From: Solwaraspora sp. WMMD791
GTDB taxonomy: Bacteria; Actinomycetota; Actinomycetes; Mycobacteriales; Micromonosporaceae
Direction of reading: 5' to 3'
Length of the DNA stretch: 64,000 bases
NCBI RefSeq assembly: GCF_029581195.1
Contig: NZ_CP120737.1
Coordinates: forward strand, 5,433,001-5,497,000
Below, one piece after another: positions 51,066 to 58,156 of the stretch; position 1 is the first letter of the stretch; each line of letters opens with the position of its first letter. The position numbers were made by a program, and so were the translations under genes. The notes beneath the pieces were generated by a model. The model saw only the letters and a program-made list of their open reading frames with translations, was not told where the DNA came from and ran no database searches.

Positions 51066-51638
51066 GTGCCGGATGTGGCACAAGCGGAGATCTACGTCAG
51101 CACGGACGTCGAGGCGGACGGGCCGATCCCCGGCCCGCACTCGATGTTGAGTTTCGCCTCGGCGGCGTACACGGCAGGCAAGGAGCTGGTCGGCACGTTC
51201 AGCGCCAACCTGGTCACGCTGCCCGGCGCCAGCGGCGCGCCGCAGACCATGGCGTGGTGGGAGACGCAGCCGGAGGCGTGGGCGGCATGCCGGGCCGACC
51301 AGGAGGAGCCGGCGGTCGCGATGGCCCGCTACACCGAGTGGCTGGCCCAGCTGCCGGGCCGGCCGGTGTTCATCGGCTACCCGGCGGCGTACGACTTCAT
51401 GTTCGTCTACTGGTACCTGATCCGCTTCACCGGATCGAGCCCGTTCTCCCACTCGGCGCTCGACATCAAGACGTACGCCATGGCGCTGATGGGCACCGGC
51501 TACCGGACGACGTCGAAGCGGACCATGCCCCGCGAGTGGTTCGGCGAGCACGAGCATGAGCACGTCGCCTTGGACGACGCTATCGAGCAGGGAGCCCTGT
51601 TCTGCGCCATGCTCGCCGCGAACCCCGCGACCCGCTGA
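51066..51638 (+). CDS. DEDD-type 3'-5' exonuclease-like protein
   Basis: A 190-residue RNase H-fold protein. [18 protein letters not shown] has the D-x-E metal pair (exo I), [18 protein letters not shown] the exo II Asp, and [13 protein letters not shown] the HxxxxD exo III motif, so the DEDDh set seems complete. Such stand-alone exonucleases act on RNA or DNA ends; target unknown. GTG at 51066, 28 bp after a palindromic repeat. Confidence 0.78.
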   Translation: MPDVAQAEIYVSTDVEADGPIPGPHSMLSFASAAYTAGKELVGTFSANLVTLPGASGAPQTMAWWETQPEAWAACRADQEEPAVAMARYTEWLAQLPGRPVFIGYPAAYDFMFVYWYLIRFTGSSPFSHSALDIKTYAMALMGTGYRTTSKRTMPREWFGEHEHEHVALDDAIEQGALFCAMLAANPATR

Positions 51639-51660
51639 CCCGGCAACCCGCTTCTGCCCT

Positions 51661-51715
51661 GATGTGAGGCTGAGATACCTCTCGACACCGGGATGAGGTG
51701 TCTCAGCCTCACATC
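51661..51715. repeat. Long 21-bp hairpin between small genes
   Basis: Arms GATGTGAGGCTGAGATACCT... (51661-51681) and 51695-51715, complementary except one G-U pair, with a 13-base loop. It lies 22 bp after the exonuclease stop and 51 bp before the next start. A terminator is likely, but its length is greater than the usual terminators in this window. No second copy seen. Confidence 0.7.
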
Positions 51716-51766
51716 GTGTGCCGGCGATGCCGTCACACCCGCGCGACGCGCCAAGAAGGTGACGCG

Positions 51767-52054
51767 ATGCGACAAGCTGTCTGGCTGCTCGACGCCGCAC
51801 GGGAGGTCGTCGCCCAGGGACGGCCGCTGATCTGGACCGACGACGCCGAGACGCCGACAAACGGTCCCGTGTACGAGGAACTCACCGCCAGCGGGCGCGC
51901 GCTGCTGATCGCTCCGCTGCCGAATCGCGGACTTCAGCCTGCGCACCTGGATCAGATCGAAGTCTTTGTGGCGAGCGCGGCTGCCAGCGCGGACAGCGAG
52001 GGCGTCGACGCGCTGCGGGCCGCCCGCCGGCTGCTCGGCGGACCGGGAGACTAA
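51767..52054 (+). CDS. Hypothetical protein, 95 residues
   Basis: A small soluble, Ala-rich protein (MRQAVWLLDAAREVVAQGR, LIAPLPNRGLQPAHLDQIEV, SEGVDALRAARRLLGGPGD). No family recognised. It has an RBS AAGAAGGTG and ATG at 51767, supporting a real gene. A small hairpin follows its stop, and the convergent HIT gene lies beyond. Confidence 0.6.
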   Translation: MRQAVWLLDAAREVVAQGRPLIWTDDAETPTNGPVYEELTASGRALLIAPLPNRGLQPAHLDQIEVFVASAAASADSEGVDALRAARRLLGGPGD

Positions 52055-52061
52055 GGGCTGG

Positions 52062-52082
52062 GCCAGCGATGATCGCGCTGGC
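52062..52082. terminator. Hairpin between convergent small genes
   Basis: GCCAGCG at 52062-52068 pairs with CGCTGGC at 52076-52082 around ATGATCG. It sits between the stops at 52054 and 52094. Short stem, no U-tract. Confidence 0.5.
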
Positions 52083-52093
52083 GGTGGTGGTCA

Positions 52094-52429
52094 TCAGTCG
52101 TGACGCAACGGCTCGCCGCTGTTGACGTGGAAGTGCAGATGTTTGGAATCCTGGTATCCACCGAGGTTGGTCAGGACGCGGGCTGCGCCGTGTTCGGCGG
52201 TGACCTGTGCCGCGATATCGCGGACGACGGTCAGAACTTGATGAACCTCGGAGATGTCGGCGTCACCGAGGTCTACCAGTGACGGGATATGGCGTTTCGG
52301 AATGACGACGATATGGACGGGCCAGAAGGGCCGGGTGTGATGGAAGGCGAGCACGTGGGCGGTCTCGGCTACGACCTGGATCGGGGTCTTGCCGTTGAGT
52401 GCCTGCTCGCAGTAGAAGTCGTCGGTCAT
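52094..52429 (-). CDS. HIT family nucleotide hydrolase/transferase
   Basis: A 111-residue HIT-domain protein. The histidine triad HLHFHVNSG at the C-terminal end carries the nucleotidyl-accepting His. WPVHIVVIPKRHIPSLVDLG and VLTNLGGYQDSKHLHFHV are typical Hint-branch blocks. It probably hydrolyses adenosine 5'-phosphoramidate-type compounds. The ATG at 52429 is preferred; a GTG at 52453 is in frame, and neither has a strong RBS. Confidence 0.88.
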   Translation of the reverse strand: MTDDFYCEQALNGKTPIQVVAETAHVLAFHHTRPFWPVHIVVIPKRHIPSLVDLGDADISEVHQVLTVVRDIAAQVTAEHGAARVLTNLGGYQDSKHLHFHVNSGEPLRHD

Positions 52430-52532
52430 TGGATCGATGGTAGTGGTGTCCACAGGTGAGGGCGGGTATGCGCGCTGACGACGGCTTGTGCATGGTGGAT
52501 CCGGTGGTGCCGTTCGGCGGGGGGTAGCTCAG

Positions 52533-52910
52533 TCAGCGGTAGCCCGACGGGGTGGCCGTCGGCGCGTGGCTGCTCTGCCAGCGGCGCAGCGCGTCTTTGA
52601 TCCGGTCGTTCTGTTCGTACGTGCGGTCGAGCTCGGCGTAGAGGACACCGAGGTCGTAGGCGACCCGGTCGAGGAACGCCGCGACGTCGGCCGGGTCGAG
52701 GCCACGTCCGTGGGCGCGTCGGCTGGCGGTGCGGAAGTGCTGGCTGCGGACCTGCCAGGGCCGGATCGGCCGGTACCCGGTCGGTCGCTGGTTGCGGCCA
52801 TTTCCGGGTACGCGGTACACGCCGTTGCCGCCGGGCCAGTCGCGCGGTGGCAGGGCCACCATCCGACGCCGCTGCCAGCGGACCCGCCACCGTTGCCACA
52901 GTTCTCGCAT
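52533..52910 (-). CDS. DivIVA-like domain protein
   Basis: A 125-residue protein. After a basic Arg/Trp-rich N-terminus (MRELWQRWRVRWQRRRM) and a Pro/Gly stretch, residues 70-112 form a DivIVA-type segment: RSQHFRTASRRAHGRGLDPA, then DVAAFLDRVAYDLGVLYAEL and a short coiled coil. DivIVA-like proteins mark curved membranes and cell poles; this one is short and its N-terminus might itself bind membrane. ATG at 52910 with GGGGAGG upstream. The 5' side carries a 15-bp hairpin at 52947. Confidence 0.8.
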   Translation of the reverse strand: MRELWQRWRVRWQRRRMVALPPRDWPGGNGVYRVPGNGRNQRPTGYRPIRPWQVRSQHFRTASRRAHGRGLDPADVAAFLDRVAYDLGVLYAELDRTYEQNDRIKDALRRWQSSHAPTATPSGYR

Positions 52911-53365
52911 CGCGTTTTCCTCCCCTTGCGTGTCGGGTGTGTGGAAGGGGTGGCCCGGCCGCTTTGCCGAACCGGCCGGGCCACCCCGCCCCAATCACCG
53001 CAGCCCTCCTTGGCAGTACGGCAACCAGGGCAGTCTTCGATTCACGGAGCACCAATCAGGTCGGGGCCCGGGGCGCGTGCGTACTCCATTTCGGTGTTGC
53101 TTTGCGGGAACGCGGTGTCGGCCGCGTTTCGGCCACGGACCAGCACCGGATCAGCCCTGGCACGGGGGTTCCTGGGCTGTTCGGTGTTGACGGCGGTGGC
53201 CGTGAAATGGTTTTCTCGCACGCGCCCCGGGGGCTCGGTCCTCCGTGGATCTTGCTTTTTCAACTTCCTACTCCTCCACCCTGGACTATCCACCCCATCC
53301 GATGGAAGATGTGGGAGTCGGAGGGTTCTCGGAGAGTTCCTACGAATCTGATAAGGGGGCCGATA
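52911..53365. promoter_or_regulatory. 455-bp divergent region of DivIVA-like and XRE genes, with strong hairpin
   Basis: No gene is supported here. A perfect 15-bp stem (GGGGTGGCCCGGCCG at 52947-52961 with 52973-52987, 11-base loop) lies 37 bp upstream of the DivIVA-like start, thus likely in its 5' UTR or ending opposing transcription. The XRE side is AT-richer, with TTTTTCAACTTC near 53260 and GAATCTGATAAGGGGG just before the gene. Confidence 0.5.
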
Positions 53366-54142
53366 ATGATCGACTTGCAGGAGGCCATCCGCAAGGAGCG
53401 GACCGCGCGAGGGCTGTCACAGGAGCAGCTCGGTGCGCTGGTCGGGGTGAGTGGGTCGTCGATCGGCAGCTACGAGGCGGGGCGGCTGGTCCCGGTGCCG
53501 GCGATCGCCAAGGCACTCGACGGCGTCTTCGAGACCGGCGACCGGATCCAGCGGCTGGCGGCCCAGGCGCGCGGGCAGTCGATCGCCCCGTTCCTGCAGT
53601 CGTGGGCCGAAAGCGAGGCGCAGGCGAGCATGCTGCGCTGCTTCGAACTCTCCGTCGTGCCGGGGCTGTTGCAGACCGAGGCGTACGCCCGACATGTGCT
53701 CACCGACATCGGCCCGGTCGACGATGTCGAGACGTCGCTGGCCAACCGACTGGCCCGGCAGGAGGTGCTGACCCGGGCGGAGAGTCCGGCGTACTTCGTC
53801 GCGGTACTGGACCGGTCGGTGCTGCACCGGCAGATCGGCTCGCCGGACGTGATGGTGGAGCAGTTGACCGCGATCCTCGCCGCCTGCGACCGGCCCAACG
53901 TGCGGGTGCACGTCGTTCCGGCGACCGCCGGGGCGTACGCCGGGCTCAACGGTCCGTTCGCGCTCGGCACGGTGCACGACCGGATGGTGGGCTACCTGGA
54001 CACCCACCTCGGCGGCGAGCCCATCGACGACCTGCAGCAGGTGCGCCGGCTCGAACGAGCGTGGGAAGATGTCCGCAGCTACGCCCTGCCCGTCGCGGAG
54101 TCCCGCGACATGATCGAGAAAGCGGCGCTGACATGGAGCTGA
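53366..54142 (+). CDS. XRE regulator with DUF5753 domain
   Basis: A 258-residue regulator of the type common in mycelial actinomycetes. The HTH lies at residues 5-60 (IRKERTARGLSQEQLGALVG, GSSIGSYEAGRLVPVPAIAK). The DUF5753 domain covers about residues 85-250 (SVVPGLLQTEAYARHVL, VRVHVVPATAGAYAGLNGPF). Such proteins are always paired with a DUF397 protein and influence development or antibiotic production. ATG at 53366 after AAGGGGGC. Its last 10 bp overlap the DUF397 gene. Confidence 0.92.
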   Translation: MIDLQEAIRKERTARGLSQEQLGALVGVSGSSIGSYEAGRLVPVPAIAKALDGVFETGDRIQRLAAQARGQSIAPFLQSWAESEAQASMLRCFELSVVPGLLQTEAYARHVLTDIGPVDDVETSLANRLARQEVLTRAESPAYFVAVLDRSVLHRQIGSPDVMVEQLTAILAACDRPNVRVHVVPATAGAYAGLNGPFALGTVHDRMVGYLDTHLGGEPIDDLQQVRRLERAWEDVRSYALPVAESRDMIEKAALTWS

Positions 54143-54327
54143 CCGGCACCCCGCGTTTCCGCAAGTCGACCAGGTCCAACGGTGCTGGTGGCAACTGCAT
54201 CGAGGTCGCCGACAACCTGCCCGGCGCGGTGCTGGTACGCGACAGCAAGGACCAGACCGGCCCGGTGCTCACCTTCGCCCCCGCCGCCTGGTCCACCTTC
54301 GTCACCCACCTCCCCACCCACCCCTGA
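54133..54327 (+). CDS. DUF397 family protein, partner of the XRE regulator
   Basis: A 64-residue DUF397 protein with the standard blocks FRKSTRSNGAGGNCIEVAD, VLVRDSKDQTGPVLTFAPAA and W-x-x-F near the end. Partners of this type bind or modulate the DUF5753 regulator; the pair has been compared with toxin-antitoxin modules. ATG at 54133, overlapping the regulator by 10 bp. A 700-bp non-coding region follows. Confidence 0.92.
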   Translation: MELTGTPRFRKSTRSNGAGGNCIEVADNLPGAVLVRDSKDQTGPVLTFAPAAWSTFVTHLPTHP

Positions 54328-54497
54328 CCCACGCCTGTCTCGCTCGGCGGTGCCCAACCCGCGCAAACGGGAGTTGGGCGCCCGATTGAGCGACCAACCA
54401 ACGCGCGTCCGAGATGTCGGCTCTTCGGGCTCATCGCTGGCGTCGGTCGGGCTGAGGCTGGGTTCTACGTACTGATCACCGGGGAAGGCAAATCGAT

Positions 54498-54526
54498 TTG
54501 ACAGGCCGTCCGACGAGTGAGATAGT
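54498..54526 (+). promoter_or_regulatory. Consensus-like sigma-70 promoter ahead of the hairpin array
   Basis: TTGACA at 54498-54503, a 17-bp spacer and GATAGT at 54521-54526. The -35 is a perfect consensus and the spacing ideal, the best promoter seen in the window. It points to no gene for 500 bp, only to the hairpin series at 54536-54693. Transcription would begin near 54533. Confidence 0.6.
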
Positions 54527-54532
54527 CGGCCT

Positions 54533-54693
54533 TGCGTGATCGTGGATCGTTTAACGATCCGTGATCACGGTGGTGCCCTCGCCTCAAGCGTCAACTTGAA
54601 ACGAGGGCAGGTCCGGCGAGTTGTTACGCCGAACCACCGCTCCAGGAAGTTAGAGCTTCCAGGAGCCGCACCGCTAGGTTGAGCAGTCTCAAC
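54533..54693 (+). ncRNA. Candidate structured RNA: five consecutive hairpins, possibly omega/reRNA-like
   Basis: About 160 nt with no ORF that folds by eye into five stems. H0 is 54536-54568 (16 bp, two mismatches). H1 is 54574-54609 (TGCCCTCG/CGAGGGCA, inner TCAAG/CTTGA). H2 is 54610-54635 (GGTCCGGCG/CGCCGAACC). H3 is 54639-54666 (GCTCCAGGAAG/CTTCCAGGAGC, one mismatch). H4 is 54678-54693 (GTTGAG-cagt-CTCAAC). A consensus promoter starts it. A row of hairpins ending in GTTGAG...CTCAAC is reminiscent of the guide-RNA right end of IS200/IS605-type TnpB elements, but no tnpB is present, so this may be an orphan remnant or a different RNA. The 3' end is undefined. Confidence 0.45.
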
Positions 54694-54986
54694 ACGAGAT
54701 CTGCCGCCCCGCTGACCCGTCGGTTGAGCCTCCTCGGATCATTCCCCGACGGGTCGCCTTGTGCTTGTGTAGGCATACGCGTTCACCTCCCTCCGCGCCG
54801 AGGCGGCGACTTGCCGGCCTCGGTGCGCAAGGAGGTGGGCATCCTCACTGCACAGTCCTACTCGCACGGACTCTAGCGCATGCCGTCGTAGCGACAGATC
54901 CGGGGTGGTGCTTCGTCGGGTCGTTGGGCAGCAGGTACCTTCGGTAGACCGCCCTCGTGTCGGCGGTACCACGGCCATAGCCTCGT
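54694..54986. other. Non-coding stretch after the RNA candidate
   Basis: About 290 bp with no supported gene. A 10-bp stem GACCCGTCGG/CCGACGGGTC (54714-54723 with 54746-54755) could be the end of the RNA or a terminator. Further on GCCGAGG...CCTCGG pairs near 54800. Base composition is lower in GC than flanking genes, consistent with imported DNA. Confidence 0.4.
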
Positions 54987-55029
54987 GTAGCAACATTGCT
55001 ACTTGCTGGTCGTCGGGAGGTGGTAGCAA
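54987..55029. promoter_or_regulatory. Antitoxin operator: 7-bp dyad plus half-site at the start codon
   Basis: GTAGCAA-ca-TTGCTAC (54987-55002) is a perfect dyad, and a third half-site GTAGCAA (55023-55029) overlaps the antitoxin start codon. Phd/YefM antitoxins usually repress their own promoter through such repeats. Confidence 0.6.
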
Positions 55030-55286
55030 TGACCGTCATGACGGTGTCGAGTCGTGAATTCAACCAGGACACGGGACGGGCGAAGATCGCCGCTCGCAGC
55101 GGACCGGTCTTCATCACCGATCGGGGTCGCCCCGTGTATGTGCTGCTTACGATCGAGGACTACCAGCGGTTGACCGGCCGCCACGGGAACATCGTCGACC
55201 TGATCGCGCTGTCCCTGAACGAAGGCGACGTCGAGTTCGGAGTTGCGCCATCACGTGACCTGGCCCGGCCGCCGGACCTCGGCTGA
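55029..55286 (+). CDS. Phd/YefM-type antitoxin without an intact toxin
   Basis: An 85-residue antitoxin. MTVSSREFNQDTGRAKIAAR and GPVFITDRGRPVYVLLTIED followed by YQRLTG are the Phd/YefM DNA-binding and dimer core. The C-terminal 35 residues, which normally thread into the toxin, end in DLARPPDLG. ATG at 55029 with GGGAGG 8 bases before. The stop overlaps an ATG (TGATG), the usual toxin start, but the following frame keeps only MFLPD of a VapC-like opening and then shows no PIN motifs. So this is probably an orphan antitoxin. Confidence 0.85.
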   Translation: MTVMTVSSREFNQDTGRAKIAARSGPVFITDRGRPVYVLLTIEDYQRLTGRHGNIVDLIALSLNEGDVEFGVAPSRDLARPPDLG

Positions 55287-55344
55287 TGTTCCTGCCCGAT
55301 CGGTCCCATCGAGTGCCCCTCACTCGCTGGCTCGGCCCCGCAGG

Positions 55345-55890
55345 TCAAAGAAGCCCTTCGTCGCTGGCCCACTTCGCGAAACCCCCTGGGCCGAAGGGCA
55401 GCCGGTACGAGTTCTGCAGGAGATCATCAGCGAGCGCGGAGACCAACGGAACGGTGAGGAACTCCTGTCGGATCGCGTCACACAACAGTCCCAGAGTGCC
55501 GCGGACCTCGACCTGGCGTGACTTCGCCGCGTTCCTCGCCACCCGGTCGTCGACAACGGCGATCGCTCGGGGTGTGGCTTCGGCCAGGGCAAGAACGCCG
55601 CACTCCCCGGCGTTTCTGCCGTCCGGTCCGACGAGCCGCTGCGAGTAGTAGGTGAAGGCGGTGATCTGGGGTGATTGATCGAGTCGGACCACGTCGATCC
55701 AGTCGGCGTCGAGCACCATCTGCAGGTAGCCATGCCGGGCTGCCCCATCGCGTAACTCGTCCTCGACGACATCAGGTATCACCACGCTGGCCTCTGCGAG
55801 GATGGCCTTTAACACGCCGAGCCACTGGCTGCGGGCGAAATGGCTCAACGGACCGGTGTCGAGGACGTACGTCTGTCGGTCGGGATTCAC
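55345..55890 (-). CDS. PIN-like ribonuclease domain protein (putative toxin)
   Basis: A 181-residue PIN-fold protein. The first acidic residue is in YVLDTGPLSHFAR, the second in PDVVEDELRDGA, the third in GRNAGECGVLALAE and a fourth in AVVDDRVARNAA, so the acidic RNase site seems complete. Its GTG start overlaps the stop of the XRE-ImmA gene by 4 bp (GTGA), a tight pair in the order antitoxin-like then toxin-like. VapC-type toxins cut tRNA or rRNA; target unknown. It converges on the orphan antitoxin at 55029. Confidence 0.85.
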   Translation of the reverse strand: MNPDRQTYVLDTGPLSHFARSQWLGVLKAILAEASVVIPDVVEDELRDGAARHGYLQMVLDADWIDVVRLDQSPQITAFTYYSQRLVGPDGRNAGECGVLALAEATPRAIAVVDDRVARNAAKSRQVEVRGTLGLLCDAIRQEFLTVPLVSALADDLLQNSYRLPFGPGGFAKWASDEGLL

Positions 55891-56984
55891 GAGGTGAACG
55901 CCCAGATCTCGGCCTCGTTCGCCGGGGGCAGCTCGGGTAGGTCGTCGGCGTTGAACGTGCCGAGTAACAGATCGAGCGCCCGTTCGAGGGTGACTATCTC
56001 TCGCCGGTACAGCCGCAGGACCGCCTGGGTGTAGCTGCGTGGCAGCGATACTGGTGCCAGCTCCTGGCTCGGCAGTAGGTTCTTCTCCTCGATGTCTGCC
56101 TTGCTGGTGCGGACCGCACGAATCTTGTCGGCCTCCGCTTGGCCGACAAGGCCCAGCTCGGTCAACCGGCGGGCCAGGGTGGCCATGTCAACCTGATAGT
56201 GGCTGCCGGCCCGTACTGCGGTGTCTCGCATGACCTCATCCGGGATCGCCGACCACTCGGCCCACCGTTCCCGTAGGTCGGCCTCGGGCAGCAGCAGGGC
56301 CCGGGCGAACCGGTCCAGCCGTGCTTCGACCTCGTCAGCCTCGCTGGCTGCCACCCGCCAGTCCAGCGTGTACTGATCGGCGACCAGGTAATGCCCTAGC
56401 TCGTGTGCGAGTGCCAGCCGGCGACGACCGACCTTCTGATCGCCGTTGATGACGCTGACCCCACCTGTGTCCAGCAGTACGGTCGCCGCGTCGGCGCCTT
56501 CGCCCAACTCTACGGAGAAGGGCAGTAGCCCGATCGTGGTCACCAGGCGGGACAGATCCCGCGCGGGTTCCCGAGCATCGAGCCCCAGGAGGCGGCGAGC
56601 CTCGGCAGCGAGGTTGTCCGCCGCCGACAAGGTTGCCGGCGCGGGAAAGGGCTCGGGCTGACCGTCGGTGAGGCCGGGACTCTCGCTGACGACGAACTCT
56701 ACGTGGCGGGCGATGCGGTCCAACTCGTCGTCGATGGGCTGCGTCGCCAGCCCGGACCGAGACTGGCGGTAGGAGACGAGGGCTGGCGGCCCCGGCTCGA
56801 CGAACCACTCGACGTTGCGTCCCAACGTCCTGGCGATCGCCACGAGTTCCAGTGCGGACACCCGGCGGTCGCCCGTCTCGATCTTGGCTAGGGCGCTGCG
56901 TTGAATGCCGACCTCGGCGGCCAGGCCCTCCTGGGTCTGCCCAGCTGCTGCCCGTGCCGCCGCCACCCGCTCGCCGATGCTCAC
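55887..56984 (-). CDS. XRE-ImmA/IrrE protein (HTH plus Zn-metallopeptidase)
   Basis: A 365-residue fusion. The HTH is at residues 4-60 (VAAARAAAGQTQEGLAAEVG, QRSALAKIETGDRRVSALEL). The ImmA/IrrE (COG2856) domain covers about residues 130-290, with the zinc motif ALAHELGHYLVAD (HExxH) and a distal acidic ligand in EVEARLDRFARALLLP. The family includes IrrE/DdrO-type and ImmA proteases that cut repressors, and XRE-COG2856 fusions are also found as antitoxin partners of PIN proteins. The PIN gene overlaps it by 4 bp. ATG at 56984. Confidence 0.88.
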   Translation of the reverse strand: MSIGERVAAARAAAGQTQEGLAAEVGIQRSALAKIETGDRRVSALELVAIARTLGRNVEWFVEPGPPALVSYRQSRSGLATQPIDDELDRIARHVEFVVSESPGLTDGQPEPFPAPATLSAADNLAAEARRLLGLDAREPARDLSRLVTTIGLLPFSVELGEGADAATVLLDTGGVSVINGDQKVGRRRLALAHELGHYLVADQYTLDWRVAASEADEVEARLDRFARALLLPEADLRERWAEWSAIPDEVMRDTAVRAGSHYQVDMATLARRLTELGLVGQAEADKIRAVRTSKADIEEKNLLPSQELAPVSLPRSYTQAVLRLYRREIVTLERALDLLLGTFNADDLPELPPANEAEIWAFTS

Positions 56985-57024
56985 TGTTCGATTTTAGAAC
57001 AATCGCGGTCGCCGAGGGAGCGGG

Positions 57025-58074
57025 TCAGGCCACGAACTCGGCGCCGGCGGCCAGCGCCACCTCAGGGCCGAAGAGCCTGGCCGGGGTGTACGCGCCGGGC
57101 CGGCCCTCGCCCTTGGCCAGGCGCTGGGCCACCTCGGTGACGGCGTCGGCCGTGAACGTCATGCCCTCGCCGGTGCGCAGCCAGCCCTCCCGTACCCGGC
57201 CGGACGGCCATTCGACCCGGGCGCGGCCCCAGGACGACCGGCGTGGGCGCTCCCTGGCCGTGGTCGTCGTGACGCGGGCGAGCCGCCGGGTGGCGAAGCC
57301 GGCCAGGCCGGGCAGCCGCAGCAGGCCGCCGGCGGCCGACGTCGCCGCCCTGGCGGCCGGGGTGGCGGGGGCGAGAGCCGAGGCGCCGATCACCGACGGG
57401 GCGCCGCTGGCCTGCCAGGCGGCGAAGAGTTCGCCGCTGCCCATGGCGGCGGTGGTGACCGCGTCGCCGTCGGGGGTGGTCAACCGCTCGGCGGCACCGC
57501 CGGCCCGGGTGCGTACCAACCGGCCCTGTCGCACTTCGCGGCCGCCGTCGAGCACCGCGCGCACGATGGTGGCGGCGAGGGCTTCGCCGAGCGCACCCGG
57601 TTCGACCTCGACCGACGCGAGCGCGTCGACGCGTACCCGGGAAGGTTTTTCCTCGCCCGCCAGCAGATGCAGCAGGATGCTCTCGGTCGCGAGCACGCCG
57701 AAGCCCGCGCCGCAGACCAGCGTGCGACCGGTCGCCGCCGCATCTGTGTGCATGGCGTGCAGCGATTCGAACGCGCTCAGCTCGTTGCCGACGTCGACGT
57801 AGTGGGTGCCGGCCGGGCAGGCCCGCGCGACCTGCGGCGCGGTGACCGCGAACGGTCCCACCGTGTTGATCACGACGGCCGGCGACTCGGCGGCGAGCCG
57901 CGCGCAGACCTCGTCGAGTGTGCCGGTCACCGCCCGGGTGTCCGGAACCGTCCGGGTCAGCCGCTCCCGGTCGCGGCCAACCGCCACCACCTCGGTGCCT
58001 GCCTGCCGCAGGCGCTGCACCGCCTCCCGGCCGATCCGGCCGGTCGCGCCGAGCACCCAGATCTCACCCGCCAT
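57025..58074 (-). CDS. Saccharopine dehydrogenase-like NAD(P)-binding protein
   Basis: A 349-residue protein whose N-terminal Rossmann fold (WVLGATGRIGREAVQRLRQA) and VVINTVGPFAVTAPQVARAC match the saccharopine dehydrogenase/trans-acting enoyl reductase family. YVDVGNELSAFESLHAM and LVCGAGFGVLATESILLHL follow. Mycobacterial relatives serve lipid synthesis; the role here is unknown. ATG at 58074. It is divergent from the TetR gene at 58157 with repeated operator-like sequences between, so TetR probably controls it. Confidence 0.82.
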   Translation of the reverse strand: MAGEIWVLGATGRIGREAVQRLRQAGTEVVAVGRDRERLTRTVPDTRAVTGTLDEVCARLAAESPAVVINTVGPFAVTAPQVARACPAGTHYVDVGNELSAFESLHAMHTDAAATGRTLVCGAGFGVLATESILLHLLAGEEKPSRVRVDALASVEVEPGALGEALAATIVRAVLDGGREVRQGRLVRTRAGGAAERLTTPDGDAVTTAAMGSGELFAAWQASGAPSVIGASALAPATPAARAATSAAGGLLRLPGLAGFATRRLARVTTTTARERPRRSSWGRARVEWPSGRVREGWLRTGEGMTFTADAVTEVAQRLAKGEGRPGAYTPARLFGPEVALAAGAEFVA

Positions 58075-58098
58075 GTTTCGCCTCCATCAGTCATGGCA

Positions 58099-58145
58099 TG
58101 TCGTGTCATCACTATTGCACGGCACGACACGTCATGTCATCACTA
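58099..58145. promoter_or_regulatory. Operator-like repeats in the TetR/reductase divergent region
   Basis: TGTCGTG at 58099-58105 is inverted as CACGACA at 58123-58129, and GTCATCACTA recurs as a direct repeat at 58105 and 58136. The 82-bp gap between divergent starts is otherwise empty. Binding by the TetR protein is inferred. Confidence 0.6.
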
Positions 58146-58156
58146 GGATGTGCGGC

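Noticed and set aside
54330-54540. A remnant tnpB gene upstream of the RNA candidate
   Set aside because: None of the six frames shows RuvC-type DED motifs or the CxxC zinc pairs expected of TnpB.
54679-54876. A 65-codon frame in the non-coding stretch before the antitoxin
   Set aside because: It begins at a weak TTG inside a hairpin, has no RBS and no family features.
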